Assembly: GCA_902598485.1 (NCBI GenBank)
Contig: CACKBU010000002.1
Location: forward strand, 50,933-114,932
DNA: 64,000 nt
Direction of reading: 5' to 3'
Source of the DNA: an uncultured Pelagibacteraceae bacterium
GTDB lineage: Bacteria > Pseudomonadota > Alphaproteobacteria > Pelagibacterales > Pelagibacteraceae
The notes beneath the pieces are model-generated. The model searched no databases. It was not told the origin of the DNA and saw only the letters and a program-made list of their open reading frames with translations. Positions 1 through 8,045 of this stretch are shown in pieces. Both the position numbers and the translations under genes were made by a program. Within the stretch, counting starts at the first letter, position 1; every line of letters begins with the position of its first letter.

Positions 1-1351
1 AGCCTTCCATAGCAAAACCTAACCACTCTGGATTAGTTTTGGCTAAATTTAACATTCCTACTATTTCAAGTAAACCAACTACAAATATTAGAGGAGTATC
101 TTTAACTAGAGCTAAAAAAGTATTAGCAATACCTGGAATTACTAATTTTAAAGCTTGAGGAAGGATTACAAATATATGCATTCTCCAATATCCCATACCT
201 AATGATTTTGCAGCTTCATATTGACCACGTGGCAATGCTTGTAAACCTCCCCTAATAACTTCTGCAACATAAGCTGCTTCAAATAAAGAAATAGCTATTA
301 TACATCTCACCAATTTATCTATAAAAAAATCTGCAGGTAAAAACATTGGAAACATCACAGCAGACATAAATAAAACTGTAATTAACGGAACACCTCTCCA
401 AAATTCAATAAATCCAATTGATATATATCTTATTAATGGAAAATCAGATCTTCTACCTAGTGCAAATGCCATTCCAATAGGAAAACAGAAAATTAAACAG
501 AAAAATGAAATTATAAATGTAAGTGATAATCCGCCCCAAGCTCCAGTTTCAACCCAATTTAATCCATCAAGTTTACCTAATTCAATTAATTCCTCATAAA
601 AGATGAAATATTTTAAAGCAATATAAAGAGTGATTGGCACAAATATAAAATAATAAAATTTAAACCTGCCTGGAATAAAAAAACCAATTATTATTGAAAT
701 TACTGCTGCTATTATTCCATAAGAAAAGTCAAAAAATATAGGACCACCTGATATAAAAAAGAAAATAAATAGGAATGCTATAAATGGATAAATTACAACA
801 TAATATAGAGTTAAGTATTTTTTAAATTTTTCTGTAGCAAAATATCCTACAGAACCTAAAAGAGCTAAGGCAATAAAAGATAAATTTATTCTCCACTGCT
901 CAGCATTTGGATACATTCCATACATAAATCTTCTAAACCAGACTTTAATGTAAGTCCAACAAGCACCAGTGCCTGAACATACATCTTTACTATCACCGGC
1001 AAAACTTGCATCAAACACAAACCAACTTAAAACTGGTGGTATTGATTTAATAATAATAAAAATAATTAATAAAGATAAAATTGCATTAAAATTATTTGTA
1101 TTAATATTTTTATTTACTTGATCTAAAAATTTATAACCACTGTGTTCAATTCTTATAAAATGAAGGCCTATAAATCCTAATATTATTGGAATTAAAAAGC
1201 TTAAAGATGTGGGTAAAAATCCAGTAATATTTAAACTAAAGAATGAATTTAGAAAAACATCAATAATACTAATAACAAATAAAAATGAACCCAAATACAA
1301 AAAGGTATTTAAATTTTCCTTATCTGGTTTTAAAAAATTAATTTTTGACAT
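1..1351 (-). CDS. aapM: Amino-acid ABC transporter permease AapM/YhdY-like, 3' end outside window
   Basis: Second inner-membrane permease of a polar amino-acid ABC importer of the Aap/Yhd type. I read an open frame from an ATG at 1351 (MSKINFLKPDK) for 450 codons to the window edge without a stop, so the C-terminus is missing. It has several hydrophobic membrane segments, and the permease EAA loop (EAAKSLG) lies near residue 378, followed by a PQALKLVIPG-like stretch. The ATG follows directly on the stop codon of the upstream permease gene, so the two are translationally coupled. An ATPase gene (aapP) would be expected just beyond the left edge. The family assignment is firm; the exact substrate is inferred. 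Confidence 0.9.
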   Translation of the reverse strand, partial: MSKINFLKPDKENLNTFLYLGSFLFVISIIDVFLNSFFSLNITGFLPTSLSFLIPIILGFIGLHFIRIEHSGYKFLDQVNKNINTNNFNAILSLLIIFIIIKSIPPVLSWFVFDASFAGDSKDVCSGTGACWTYIKVWFRRFMYGMYPNAEQWRINLSFIALALLGSVGYFATEKFKKYLTLYYVVIYPFIAFLFIFFFISGGPIFFDFSYGIIAAVISIIIGFFIPGRFKFYYFIFVPITLYIALKYFIFYEELIELGKLDGLNWVETGAWGGLSLTFIISFFCLIFCFPIGMAFALGRRSDFPLIRYISIGFIEFWRGVPLITVLFMSAVMFPMFLPADFFIDKLVRCIIAISLFEAAYVAEVIRGGLQALPRGQYEAAKSLGMGYWRMHIFVILPQALKLVIPGIANTFLALVKDTPLIFVVGLLEIVGMLNLAKTNPEWLGFAMEG

Positions 1352-2503
1352 TTATTTTTCCTTAATAGCAATTTTTTTATTGTACCAATTCATAAGAATT
1401 GAAATTGAAATGCTTAAGCTTAAGTATGTAAGCATTGTTATTGAAACTATTTCAATCGCTTTACCAGTTTGCATTAATGCTGTCCCCGCAAAAACTAGTA
1501 CTAGATCAGGATAAGCTATAGCAGCAGCTAATGAAGAATTCTTAGTTAAATTTAAATATTGGTTTGTTGTTGGTGGAATAATAATTCTTAACGCTTGTGG
1601 CATTACAACTAATTTTAAAACTTGGTTTGGATTTAATCCAATTGATGCAGCCGCTTCTTTTTGACCTTTACCTACACCTTGAATTCCAGCTCTTACACAC
1701 TCAGCAATAAAAGTTGCTGTATATAATGCCAGTGATAAAGTTAAAGCGATTAACTCAGGTGGTAAACTTAAGCCACCTTCATATTTGAATGAAGTTGCAG
1801 CTAATTGCTTTAATTTAGGAATTTCAAACGATAAACTTACACCACCTATTAAAAAACTTAATAAAGGCAAAATAAAAATTAAACCTACTGATATCCAAAA
1901 AACTGGTAACTGCTTACCTTGTGTTTCTTGAACCTTTCTTGCATGAATTCTAATTACAACTATTGCAATTATTGCTGCAATTATTGAATATAAAAATACA
2001 TTAAGATTTTCCCAAATAAATGCTGGAACATACAAACCTTTTATCGTTAAGAAAAAAACACCTAGCATTGCATCCGCGTCCTGAGGTAATGGTAGAGCTC
2101 TTAAAGCAGCAAAATACCAAAAAAATATTTGTAAAAGTAATGGGATGTTTCTAAAGAATTCTACATAAAAAGCAGCGAACTGATTTATTAAATAGTTTGG
2201 CGAGAGTCTTGCAACACCAACAATAACACCTAAAATTGTTGCAATAATAATTCCAATTACAGAAACTAAAATAGTATTAAGTAAACCAACTAAATAAGCT
2301 CTAAAATATGAATGTGACCCATCATATTCAATTAGAGAAAACTGAACATCAAAAGATGACTCTTGAGAAAGAAACCCATATCCAAAATCAATACCTCTAT
2401 TCTCCATATTGATTTGAGCGTTATATGTAAAAAATCCAAAAACTAATACTACAACTAAAACGGTAATTAACTGGGGAATGATTTTTTGTAATTTCAGGTC
2501 CAT
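1352..2503 (-). CDS. aapQ: Amino-acid ABC transporter permease AapQ/YhdX-like
   Basis: First permease subunit of the amino-acid ABC importer, 383 residues, an integral inner-membrane protein. It has an N-terminal membrane helix (residues about 10-27), then a periplasmic stretch, a helix with LNTILVSVIG, and the binding-protein-dependent permease core. The EAA loop lies at about residues 281-300 (EAAASIGLNPNQV followed by MPQALRIIIPP). It contains the insertion usual for AapQ between the early helices and the core. It lies 63 nt downstream of the binding-protein gene, with an intervening hairpin terminator, and abuts aapM. It heterodimerises with AapM. Family call secure; substrate range (probably broad L-amino acids) is inferred from the family. 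Confidence 0.93.
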   Translation of the reverse strand: MDLKLQKIIPQLITVLVVVLVFGFFTYNAQINMENRGIDFGYGFLSQESSFDVQFSLIEYDGSHSYFRAYLVGLLNTILVSVIGIIIATILGVIVGVARLSPNYLINQFAAFYVEFFRNIPLLLQIFFWYFAALRALPLPQDADAMLGVFFLTIKGLYVPAFIWENLNVFLYSIIAAIIAIVVIRIHARKVQETQGKQLPVFWISVGLIFILPLLSFLIGGVSLSFEIPKLKQLAATSFKYEGGLSLPPELIALTLSLALYTATFIAECVRAGIQGVGKGQKEAAASIGLNPNQVLKLVVMPQALRIIIPPTTNQYLNLTKNSSLAAAIAYPDLVLVFAGTALMQTGKAIEIVSITMLTYLSLSISISILMNWYNKKIAIKEK

Positions 2504-2515
2504 TTGAACGCTTAT

Positions 2516-2548
2516 AAAAAAAAGGGCTAGAAAAATCTAGCCCTTTTT
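2516..2548 (-). terminator. Intra-operon hairpin terminator/attenuator between aapJ and aapQ
   Basis: A 12-bp perfect stem (2519-2530 with 2537-2548, arms containing GGGCTAG and CTAGCCC) closes a 6-nt loop. On the minus strand it is followed by an unbroken T tract, part of which belongs to the stem. It sits 18 nt after the aapJ stop codon and just before the aapQ start. It has the form of a partial Rho-independent terminator that lets the periplasmic binding protein be made in excess of the permeases. Flanking A and T runs make it look bidirectional, but no plus-strand gene needs it. Confidence 0.85.
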
Positions 2549-2566
2549 AATTAGTTAAATGTGCAA

Positions 2567-3607
2567 TTATCTTGCAGGTGGTACATAAAGAATTCCACCT
2601 TTAGTCCATAATTCATTTGGACCTCTGTCAGGTAAAATTCCAGTGTCAGCTATATTTCTTTTGTAGCTTTCACCATAGTTACCAACTTGCTTAATAATTC
2701 TTAAGCTCCACTCATTGTCTAGACCAAAAGCAGCACCTAATTCACCTTCAGCACCAACTAGTCTTTTAACAGCTGGGTTGTCTGAAGTTTTCATTGAGTC
2801 TGCGTTTGCAGAAGTTATTCCATACTCTTCTGCTTCGATCATAGCATTTAAAGACCATCTAACGATATCTTCCCATACAGAGTCACCTTGTCTTACAACT
2901 GGTCCTAAAGGCTCTTTAGAAACAGTTTCAGGTAATACAATGTGTTCATCTGGGTTAGACATTTTAGTTCTTTGTGCAGCTAGACCTGATTTATCAGTAG
3001 TGTATGTATCACATCTACCAGCATCATAAGCAGCTACGACCTCGTCAGCTTTTTCGAAAGCAACTGGCTCATAAGAAATTCCTTTAGAGTTAAAGAAGTC
3101 TCTCATGTTTAACTCAGTTGTTGTACCAATGTTAGTACAAGCTGAGATACCATCTTTGAATTGGCTTGTTGAAGTAATACCAGAACTTTTTCTAACCATG
3201 AAACCTTGACCATCGTAGAAGTTTACTCCAACGAAAGTAAGTCCGATATCAGCATCCCTAGAAAGAGTCCAAGTTGTGTTTCTTGATAAAATATCAATTT
3301 CACCAGAAGTTAAAGCTGTAAATCTTTCTTTAGCACTTAATGGTGTAAACTTAACTTTGTTTGCATCACCTAGCACTGCAGCAGCTACCGCTCTACATAC
3401 ATCAACGTCAATACCAGTCCAATTTCCAGCTGCATCAGCATTAGAAAATCCTGGAAGACCTTGAGATACTCCACATCTTACAAAACCCTTTTTTTGAGTG
3501 TTTTTAAGTGTTTTAGATTTTTTAGCAGCCATAGTCTCTGTTGTAAAAGTAAACAACACAGCTACCATAGCAACTAAAGAAGTTAATTGTTTTAAGTATT
3601 TAAACAT
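2567..3607 (-). CDS. aapJ: Periplasmic amino-acid-binding protein AapJ/YhdW
   Basis: Solute-binding protein of a general L-amino-acid ABC importer, 346 residues, periplasmic. An N-terminal signal peptide (residues 1-27, ending ETMAA) precedes a family-3 solute-binding fold. The RCGVSQGLPGFS and GIDVDVCRAVAAAVLG blocks are typical of AapJ. An AAGGAAGA ribosome-binding site lies just upstream of the ATG at 3607, which supports this start. It is first in the transport operon, separated from the permeases by a terminator-like hairpin. Its leader (3608-3781) contains three inverted repeats. In SAR11 this binding protein is one of the abundant transport proteins; regulation by the nearby NtrYX is plausible but only inferred. 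Confidence 0.95.
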   Translation of the reverse strand: MFKYLKQLTSLVAMVAVLFTFTTETMAAKKSKTLKNTQKKGFVRCGVSQGLPGFSNADAAGNWTGIDVDVCRAVAAAVLGDANKVKFTPLSAKERFTALTSGEIDILSRNTTWTLSRDADIGLTFVGVNFYDGQGFMVRKSSGITSTSQFKDGISACTNIGTTTELNMRDFFNSKGISYEPVAFEKADEVVAAYDAGRCDTYTTDKSGLAAQRTKMSNPDEHIVLPETVSKEPLGPVVRQGDSVWEDIVRWSLNAMIEAEEYGITSANADSMKTSDNPAVKRLVGAEGELGAAFGLDNEWSLRIIKQVGNYGESYKRNIADTGILPDRGPNELWTKGGILYVPPAR

Positions 3608-3628
3608 TATTCTTCCTTTTAGTTATTT

Positions 3629-3694
3629 TTATTTGTTAACAAATAATTCAAAATTACTTTTGAATATTCTTAATTTAAGCATGTAAGAATTAAG
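3629..3694 (-). promoter_or_regulatory. Inverted-repeat-rich leader of aapJ
   Basis: Three inverted repeats tile the 66 nt beginning 22 nt upstream of the aapJ start codon. The first is a perfect 18-bp palindrome (TTATTTGTTAACAAATAA, 3629-3646). The second is an 8-bp stem with a 4-nt loop (3646-3653 with 3658-3665). The third is a 7-bp stem with a 12-nt loop (3669-3675 with 3688-3694). They could be operator sites or RNA hairpins. The sequence is almost pure A/T, so single repeats of this kind also arise by chance; the clustering is what stands out. A TTGAAG/TTAAAT pair with 17-nt spacing (minus strand, about 3675-3703) is a weak promoter candidate. Confidence 0.4.
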
Positions 3695-3781
3695 TCTTCA
3701 AGCAAAATATAGGTTATAAATTTAAATTATAAGTATTTTAGTCAAGGATTTTTTTATCAATAATAGAGGTAATAATATTAA

Positions 3782-3858
3782 TGGCGCGCCCTGGAGGATT
3801 CGAACCTCCGACCCTCGGTTTAGAAAACCGATGCTCTATCCAGCTGAGCTAAGGGCGC
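3782..3858 (-). tRNA. tRNA-Arg (anticodon TCT)
   Basis: A complete cloverleaf on the minus strand starts GCGCCCT at 3858 and ends AGGGCGC, G discriminator, encoded CCA at 3782. The D arm is AGCTCAGCTGG-like, the anticodon loop is TTTCTAA with anticodon TCT, and the T arm contains GGTTCGAATCC. It reads AGA/AGG arginine codons, the favoured arginine codons in such AT-rich genomes. It lies between trkH and aapJ on the same strand, 28 nt after the trkH stop. Confidence 0.98.
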
Positions 3859-3886
3859 AAAATTTATTGATATATATAATACTAAA

Positions 3887-5293
3887 TTAATTTTTAAAAA
3901 GGAATTTTTTAGCAATCAACAATAAAGATATTAGTTCAACCCTTCCGATAATCATAAAAAATATAAGAAAATATTTGGTTAGAAAGTGCAAATTTTGAAA
4001 ATCAAAGTCAGATAGACCATAAGCAGATGAATTAACTGTATTCATCAATGTCAATACAGCTAATTTAAATGAGTATTCAAATTGAATATTAGACAAAGAT
4101 AATAAGATGGTTAAAGAAAATAGAGAAATAACAAAAATTAATATTGTTAAAAAATATTTATTTATGTCTTTTGTGTCAAAATTAATTTTAGAAAAAACCA
4201 ATTTATTCATAAATACATTTTTTGGCCGGCTAAAAGAAAGAATTTGATTAATAGAATATTTAGTTAAAGAATATATTTTTAAAAACCTTAAACCTGAGCT
4301 TGTTGAAAAAAAGGATCCACCAATAATTACAAGTAAGATATATATAAAATGTAAATTAGTTTGATCAACTTCAAGAGAAATACCAATATTAGAAATGCTA
4401 CTTACTAAAGATAAAAAACTGAATATGAAATTAGCATCATAACTAAAGAAAACAAAAAATATACTTGCAACTACAATAAAATATAAAAATAGATGTATAT
4501 CTTCATAAAAGAAATTTAAATTTTTATTTCTTAAAAAAATTAAATTGTATGTAAAAAAAATACTAAAAAAAGAAATCAACATTAAAAAAGAAAATATAAT
4601 TATTTGAAAATCATTTATTAAAATTGATGAAATTTCATTCACAGGTAGAAATCCCCCTGAGGAAACTATCGTCATTGCTAGATTCAGTGAATTAAATGAT
4701 CTAATTCCAAGAATATTTAAAATAATAAAAATTGATATAGTTAATCCTGAATATAGTAAAAGAATTTTAATCGATTGTTTTAAAATCTCAGCAGAATTAA
4801 AAGATAAGAAATTAGTTAAAGATTTTTTTAAACTTTCGTCATAAATATCAATTAAAAAAATAATAGAATATAAAAAATATAATCCACCTATCCATTGTAT
4901 AGATGATCTCCATAAAATTAAGCCTTGATCAATATGTTTAATATTTTCAAAGACAGTAAAACCTGTTGAAGTAAATCCAGAAACAGCTTCGAATAAAGAA
5001 TTTAAAAAAGATAAATTATAAATACTTAAGTAAAATGGTATCGATAAAATCAAAGGCATCAAAACGTATCCCAATAATACGATTAATATTTTTTCAAATA
5101 TTGAGGGTTTTTTTGAATCAGTTTTAATTTTGTAAAAAATTACTCCAATCGCTGCAGAAATAATTAAGGTTAAATAATATGTATTTAGGTTTAGATATAA
5201 ATTAAAATAATACGAATAAATAATATTAAAAAAAGAAAAAATCGATATTAATATAAAAAAGAAACTTAAATACTTTACTCTAAAAAATGACAT
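3887..5293 (-). CDS. trkH: Trk-type potassium transporter membrane subunit TrkH
   Basis: Integral membrane K+ translocating subunit of the Trk uptake system, 468 residues. It is strongly hydrophobic throughout, with repeated helix-P-loop-helix units. Glycine-containing filter loops are visible as SGFTSTGFT, VSSGGFLP, ISNIGIS and NSSAYGLSD, matching the four pore loops expected of TrkH/KtrB. It starts 4 nt after the trkA stop, so the two subunits are co-expressed, and its length is typical of the family. Lysine and asparagine are used heavily between helices, as elsewhere in the window. Assignment is secure. Confidence 0.93.
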   Translation of the reverse strand: MSFFRVKYLSFFFILISIFSFFNIIYSYYFNLYLNLNTYYLTLIISAAIGVIFYKIKTDSKKPSIFEKILIVLLGYVLMPLILSIPFYLSIYNLSFLNSLFEAVSGFTSTGFTVFENIKHIDQGLILWRSSIQWIGGLYFLYSIIFLIDIYDESLKKSLTNFLSFNSAEILKQSIKILLLYSGLTISIFIILNILGIRSFNSLNLAMTIVSSGGFLPVNEISSILINDFQIIIFSFLMLISFFSIFFTYNLIFLRNKNLNFFYEDIHLFLYFIVVASIFFVFFSYDANFIFSFLSLVSSISNIGISLEVDQTNLHFIYILLVIIGGSFFSTSSGLRFLKIYSLTKYSINQILSFSRPKNVFMNKLVFSKINFDTKDINKYFLTILIFVISLFSLTILLSLSNIQFEYSFKLAVLTLMNTVNSSAYGLSDFDFQNLHFLTKYFLIFFMIIGRVELISLLLIAKKFLFKN

Positions 5294-5297
5294 TAAA

Positions 5298-6689
5298 TTA
5301 TATAGAACTAATTCTAAAAATATTTTCTACTACTGAAATTGAGTCTTTCTTAGCTAAAAAAACAACTTTATCCTCTTTTTGAAAAACAAAATTTGATCGA
5401 GGTATAATGACTTTATTCTCTCTTAATACTGCACCTATCCTTATTTCTTCAGGTAGGTTAGAATTTTTTAATTCTTTATTAATAAGTTCTGACGTTTCGA
5501 TTATTTCAGCTTCAATTACTTCATATTCACCGTTCATAATTGTATAAGCTGTTTCAATTGTGCCTTTGTGAATATGTTTTAAAATACTTGATACTGTATT
5601 CATTCTAGGATCTATAAGATCATCAATTTTTAAAGAATTTTGTAACAGAGAATAATTTGGCTTATTAATTAAAGCCATTGTTCTTTTGTCATCTACATCT
5701 TTTTCATCTTTTGCAAATTTTTCTACAAGAACACTTACCATCAAATTATCTTCATCATCGTTTGTTAAAGCAAGAACTGTTTCCGCTTCTTGCAAATTAG
5801 CTTCTACAAGAACCTCTTCATCTAAAGCATCTCCATTTATAACAATCGTATTATTTAATTCACTGGCAAGAAATTCTGCTCTTTCTTTATTTTTTTCAAT
5901 AATCTTAACTCTTGCTGCATCCAAAGTGTCTTCAATATTTTTAGCCAAATTAAAACCTATGTTACCACCACCTACAATTAAAATATTTTTAGATACTTTT
6001 TCATCATGTCCAAAAGCTTCTAAAGTGTCTGACATTTGTGACGAATTTATTATCACATAAATTTTATCATTTTTTCTAACATCATCGTTTTTCTTTGGAA
6101 TTAAAAATTTTTCATCTCTTATTATCCCGATAATATTTGCATCTAAATTAGGATGTTTTTTAGTTAGATCATTAAGTTTAATATTAATTAATTTACAATT
6201 TTCATTTATTAAAATTTCTAATAATCTGATTTTATTACTAGCAAATGGAACGCTATCTAGTGCTCCTGGTGCCTCAAGTTTTCTTTGAATTGATTTAGCT
6301 ATTTCAATCTCTGGTGAAATAATTACATCTATTGGAAGATTTTCTTTGTTATAAACTCTTGTAAATTTTGGATTTAGATAATCTTGAGATCTTATTCTAG
6401 CTATTTTTTTTGGAATTTTAAAAATTGAGAAAGCTATTTGGCAAATAAGCATATTAATTTCATCGTTTCTAGTGACTGCTATAATCATGTCAGTCTCTGA
6501 TGCGTTAGCTTTTTCTAATATTGAAGGATAAGTACCTTTTCCTACTATAGCTTTAACGTCCAAAGCATCATCAATTTTTTGAATATCTTCACTAGAAGGG
6601 TCAATAACAGTTATGGAATGACCTTGCTCACTTAGCTGTTTAGCTATAGTAAACCCTACTCTTCCAGCTCCACAAATGATTATATTCAT
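5298..6689 (-). CDS. trkA: Trk potassium uptake regulatory subunit TrkA
   Basis: Cytoplasmic nucleotide-binding RCK protein that gates TrkH, 463 residues. It has two tandem RCK modules. The first Rossmann motif is at residues 1-12 (IICGAGRVG) and the second near residue 237 (LIVGGGNIG), each followed by a TrkA-C domain. Full-length duplicated TrkA of this size is usual in proteobacteria. It abuts ntrX upstream with no gap and lies 4 nt from trkH downstream. The ntrY-ntrX-trkA-trkH order, also seen in other alphaproteobacteria, suggests joint transcription. Confidence 0.96.
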   Translation of the reverse strand: MNIIICGAGRVGFTIAKQLSEQGHSITVIDPSSEDIQKIDDALDVKAIVGKGTYPSILEKANASETDMIIAVTRNDEINMLICQIAFSIFKIPKKIARIRSQDYLNPKFTRVYNKENLPIDVIISPEIEIAKSIQRKLEAPGALDSVPFASNKIRLLEILINENCKLINIKLNDLTKKHPNLDANIIGIIRDEKFLIPKKNDDVRKNDKIYVIINSSQMSDTLEAFGHDEKVSKNILIVGGGNIGFNLAKNIEDTLDAARVKIIEKNKERAEFLASELNNTIVINGDALDEEVLVEANLQEAETVLALTNDDEDNLMVSVLVEKFAKDEKDVDDKRTMALINKPNYSLLQNSLKIDDLIDPRMNTVSSILKHIHKGTIETAYTIMNGEYEVIEAEIIETSELINKELKNSNLPEEIRIGAVLRENKVIIPRSNFVFQKEDKVVFLAKKDSISVVENIFRISSI

Positions 6690-8045
6690 CTAATTAAATT
6701 CTTTGATGCCCAAACCTTTTAATTTTCTATGTAATGCACTTCTCTCCATGCCAACAAAATTTGCTGTTTTTGAAATATTTCCATTAAATTTCTTAAGTTG
6801 AATAGTTAAATACTCCTTTTCAAATTTTTCTCTAGCTTCTTTTAATGGCACAGAAAGGCTATTTTCAGCCAATTGATCGTCAAAATTTGTATTTTTCAAA
6901 GATTCTTTAATAATATTTGAAATTTTATCCTTAGTGTCAGGTTGTAATATTGCTATTCTCTCAATTAAATTTCTTAACTCTCTAACATTACCATGCCAAT
7001 TATGATTAAGTATGTAACTGTTATTTTCATCTATATCTAATTCCTTAATTTTATAATTTTCAGATATTTTTTTTGAAAAATATTTAATTAACAAAGGTAT
7101 GTCTGAAATTCTTTGATTTAATGGTTCAATATTTATTTCAAAAACATTTATTCTATGAAATAGATCTTCTCTAAAATTTCCAATTTCTATTTCTTTTTTT
7201 AAATCTTTGCTTGATGAACAAATTAATCTTACATCCACAATAACATCATTACTTCCGTTAACTCTTTTAAATTTTTGATCTGTTAAAACTCTTAATATTT
7301 TAGATTGTATATCTAGTGGTATTTCTGAAACTTGGTCTATTAATAATGTTCCTTTATTAGCTTTCTCTAGAGCGCCATATGATATAGAGCCATTATCCTT
7401 TTCCTCACCAAATAATTCTAGTTCATACTTGTTAAAATCTAGCAGAGCACCATTTAGAACAATAAATGGTTTTTTGCTTCTAGAAGATGCTTTGTGAATT
7501 TTTCTAGCAATTAATTCTTTTCCTGAACCTGAAGGTCCACCTATAAATACTCTACTTTCAGTTACTGATATTTTTTTAATTTGATCTATTATATTTACTA
7601 TATTTTTGCTGTTTCCTATTAATTCATAAGATGAGAATAATTTATTTTCATATTCTTTATTTTGTTTTTTTAAATTAAAGTTTTCAACTGCTCTTTTAAC
7701 AAAATTAAGTAATCTTTCTTGATCGAATGGTTTTTCTATAAATTCAAAAGCACCATGCTGTAATGACCTAATAGCCATTTCAATGTTCGCATGTCCAGAA
7801 ATAATTATAACAGGTGTATCTTTATTTTTAGATTTAATGTGTGAAAGAAGCTCAATACCATCATTATCTCCCTTATCCAATTTAACATCAAGAATTGCAA
7901 CATCAGGTAATTTTTTATCTATTTCAGCTAGTGCTTGGTTATAATTTGCTGCTAAACGAGTTTTATAGCCAGCATCTATAATTAATTCATTAATTATATT
8001 TCTGATATCGGCGTTATCGTCTACTATTAAAATTTCTTCACTCAT
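6690..8045 (-). CDS. ntrX: Response regulator NtrX with degenerate AAA+ domain
   Basis: DNA-binding response regulator partner of NtrY, 451 residues. The N-terminal receiver has D9, D10 and the phospho-acceptor D53 (AILDVKL). The central AAA+ domain has a Walker A near residues 168-176 (GGPSGSGKE). The GAFTGA loop needed for sigma-54 contact is missing, and the Walker B acidic pair is D237-Q238 (GTLLIDQ) instead of DE. The C-terminus is a Fis-type helix-turn-helix (GNISKTANFVGMERSALHRKL). It overlaps ntrY by 4 nt and abuts trkA. It therefore probably regulates housekeeping-sigma promoters rather than acting as a sigma-54 enhancer-binding protein; SAR11 genomes are known to lack RpoN. Confidence 0.94.
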   Translation of the reverse strand: MSEEILIVDDNADIRNIINELIIDAGYKTRLAANYNQALAEIDKKLPDVAILDVKLDKGDNDGIELLSHIKSKNKDTPVIIISGHANIEMAIRSLQHGAFEFIEKPFDQERLLNFVKRAVENFNLKKQNKEYENKLFSSYELIGNSKNIVNIIDQIKKISVTESRVFIGGPSGSGKELIARKIHKASSRSKKPFIVLNGALLDFNKYELELFGEEKDNGSISYGALEKANKGTLLIDQVSEIPLDIQSKILRVLTDQKFKRVNGSNDVIVDVRLICSSSKDLKKEIEIGNFREDLFHRINVFEINIEPLNQRISDIPLLIKYFSKKISENYKIKELDIDENNSYILNHNWHGNVRELRNLIERIAILQPDTKDKISNIIKESLKNTNFDDQLAENSLSVPLKEAREKFEKEYLTIQLKKFNGNISKTANFVGMERSALHRKLKGLGIKEFN

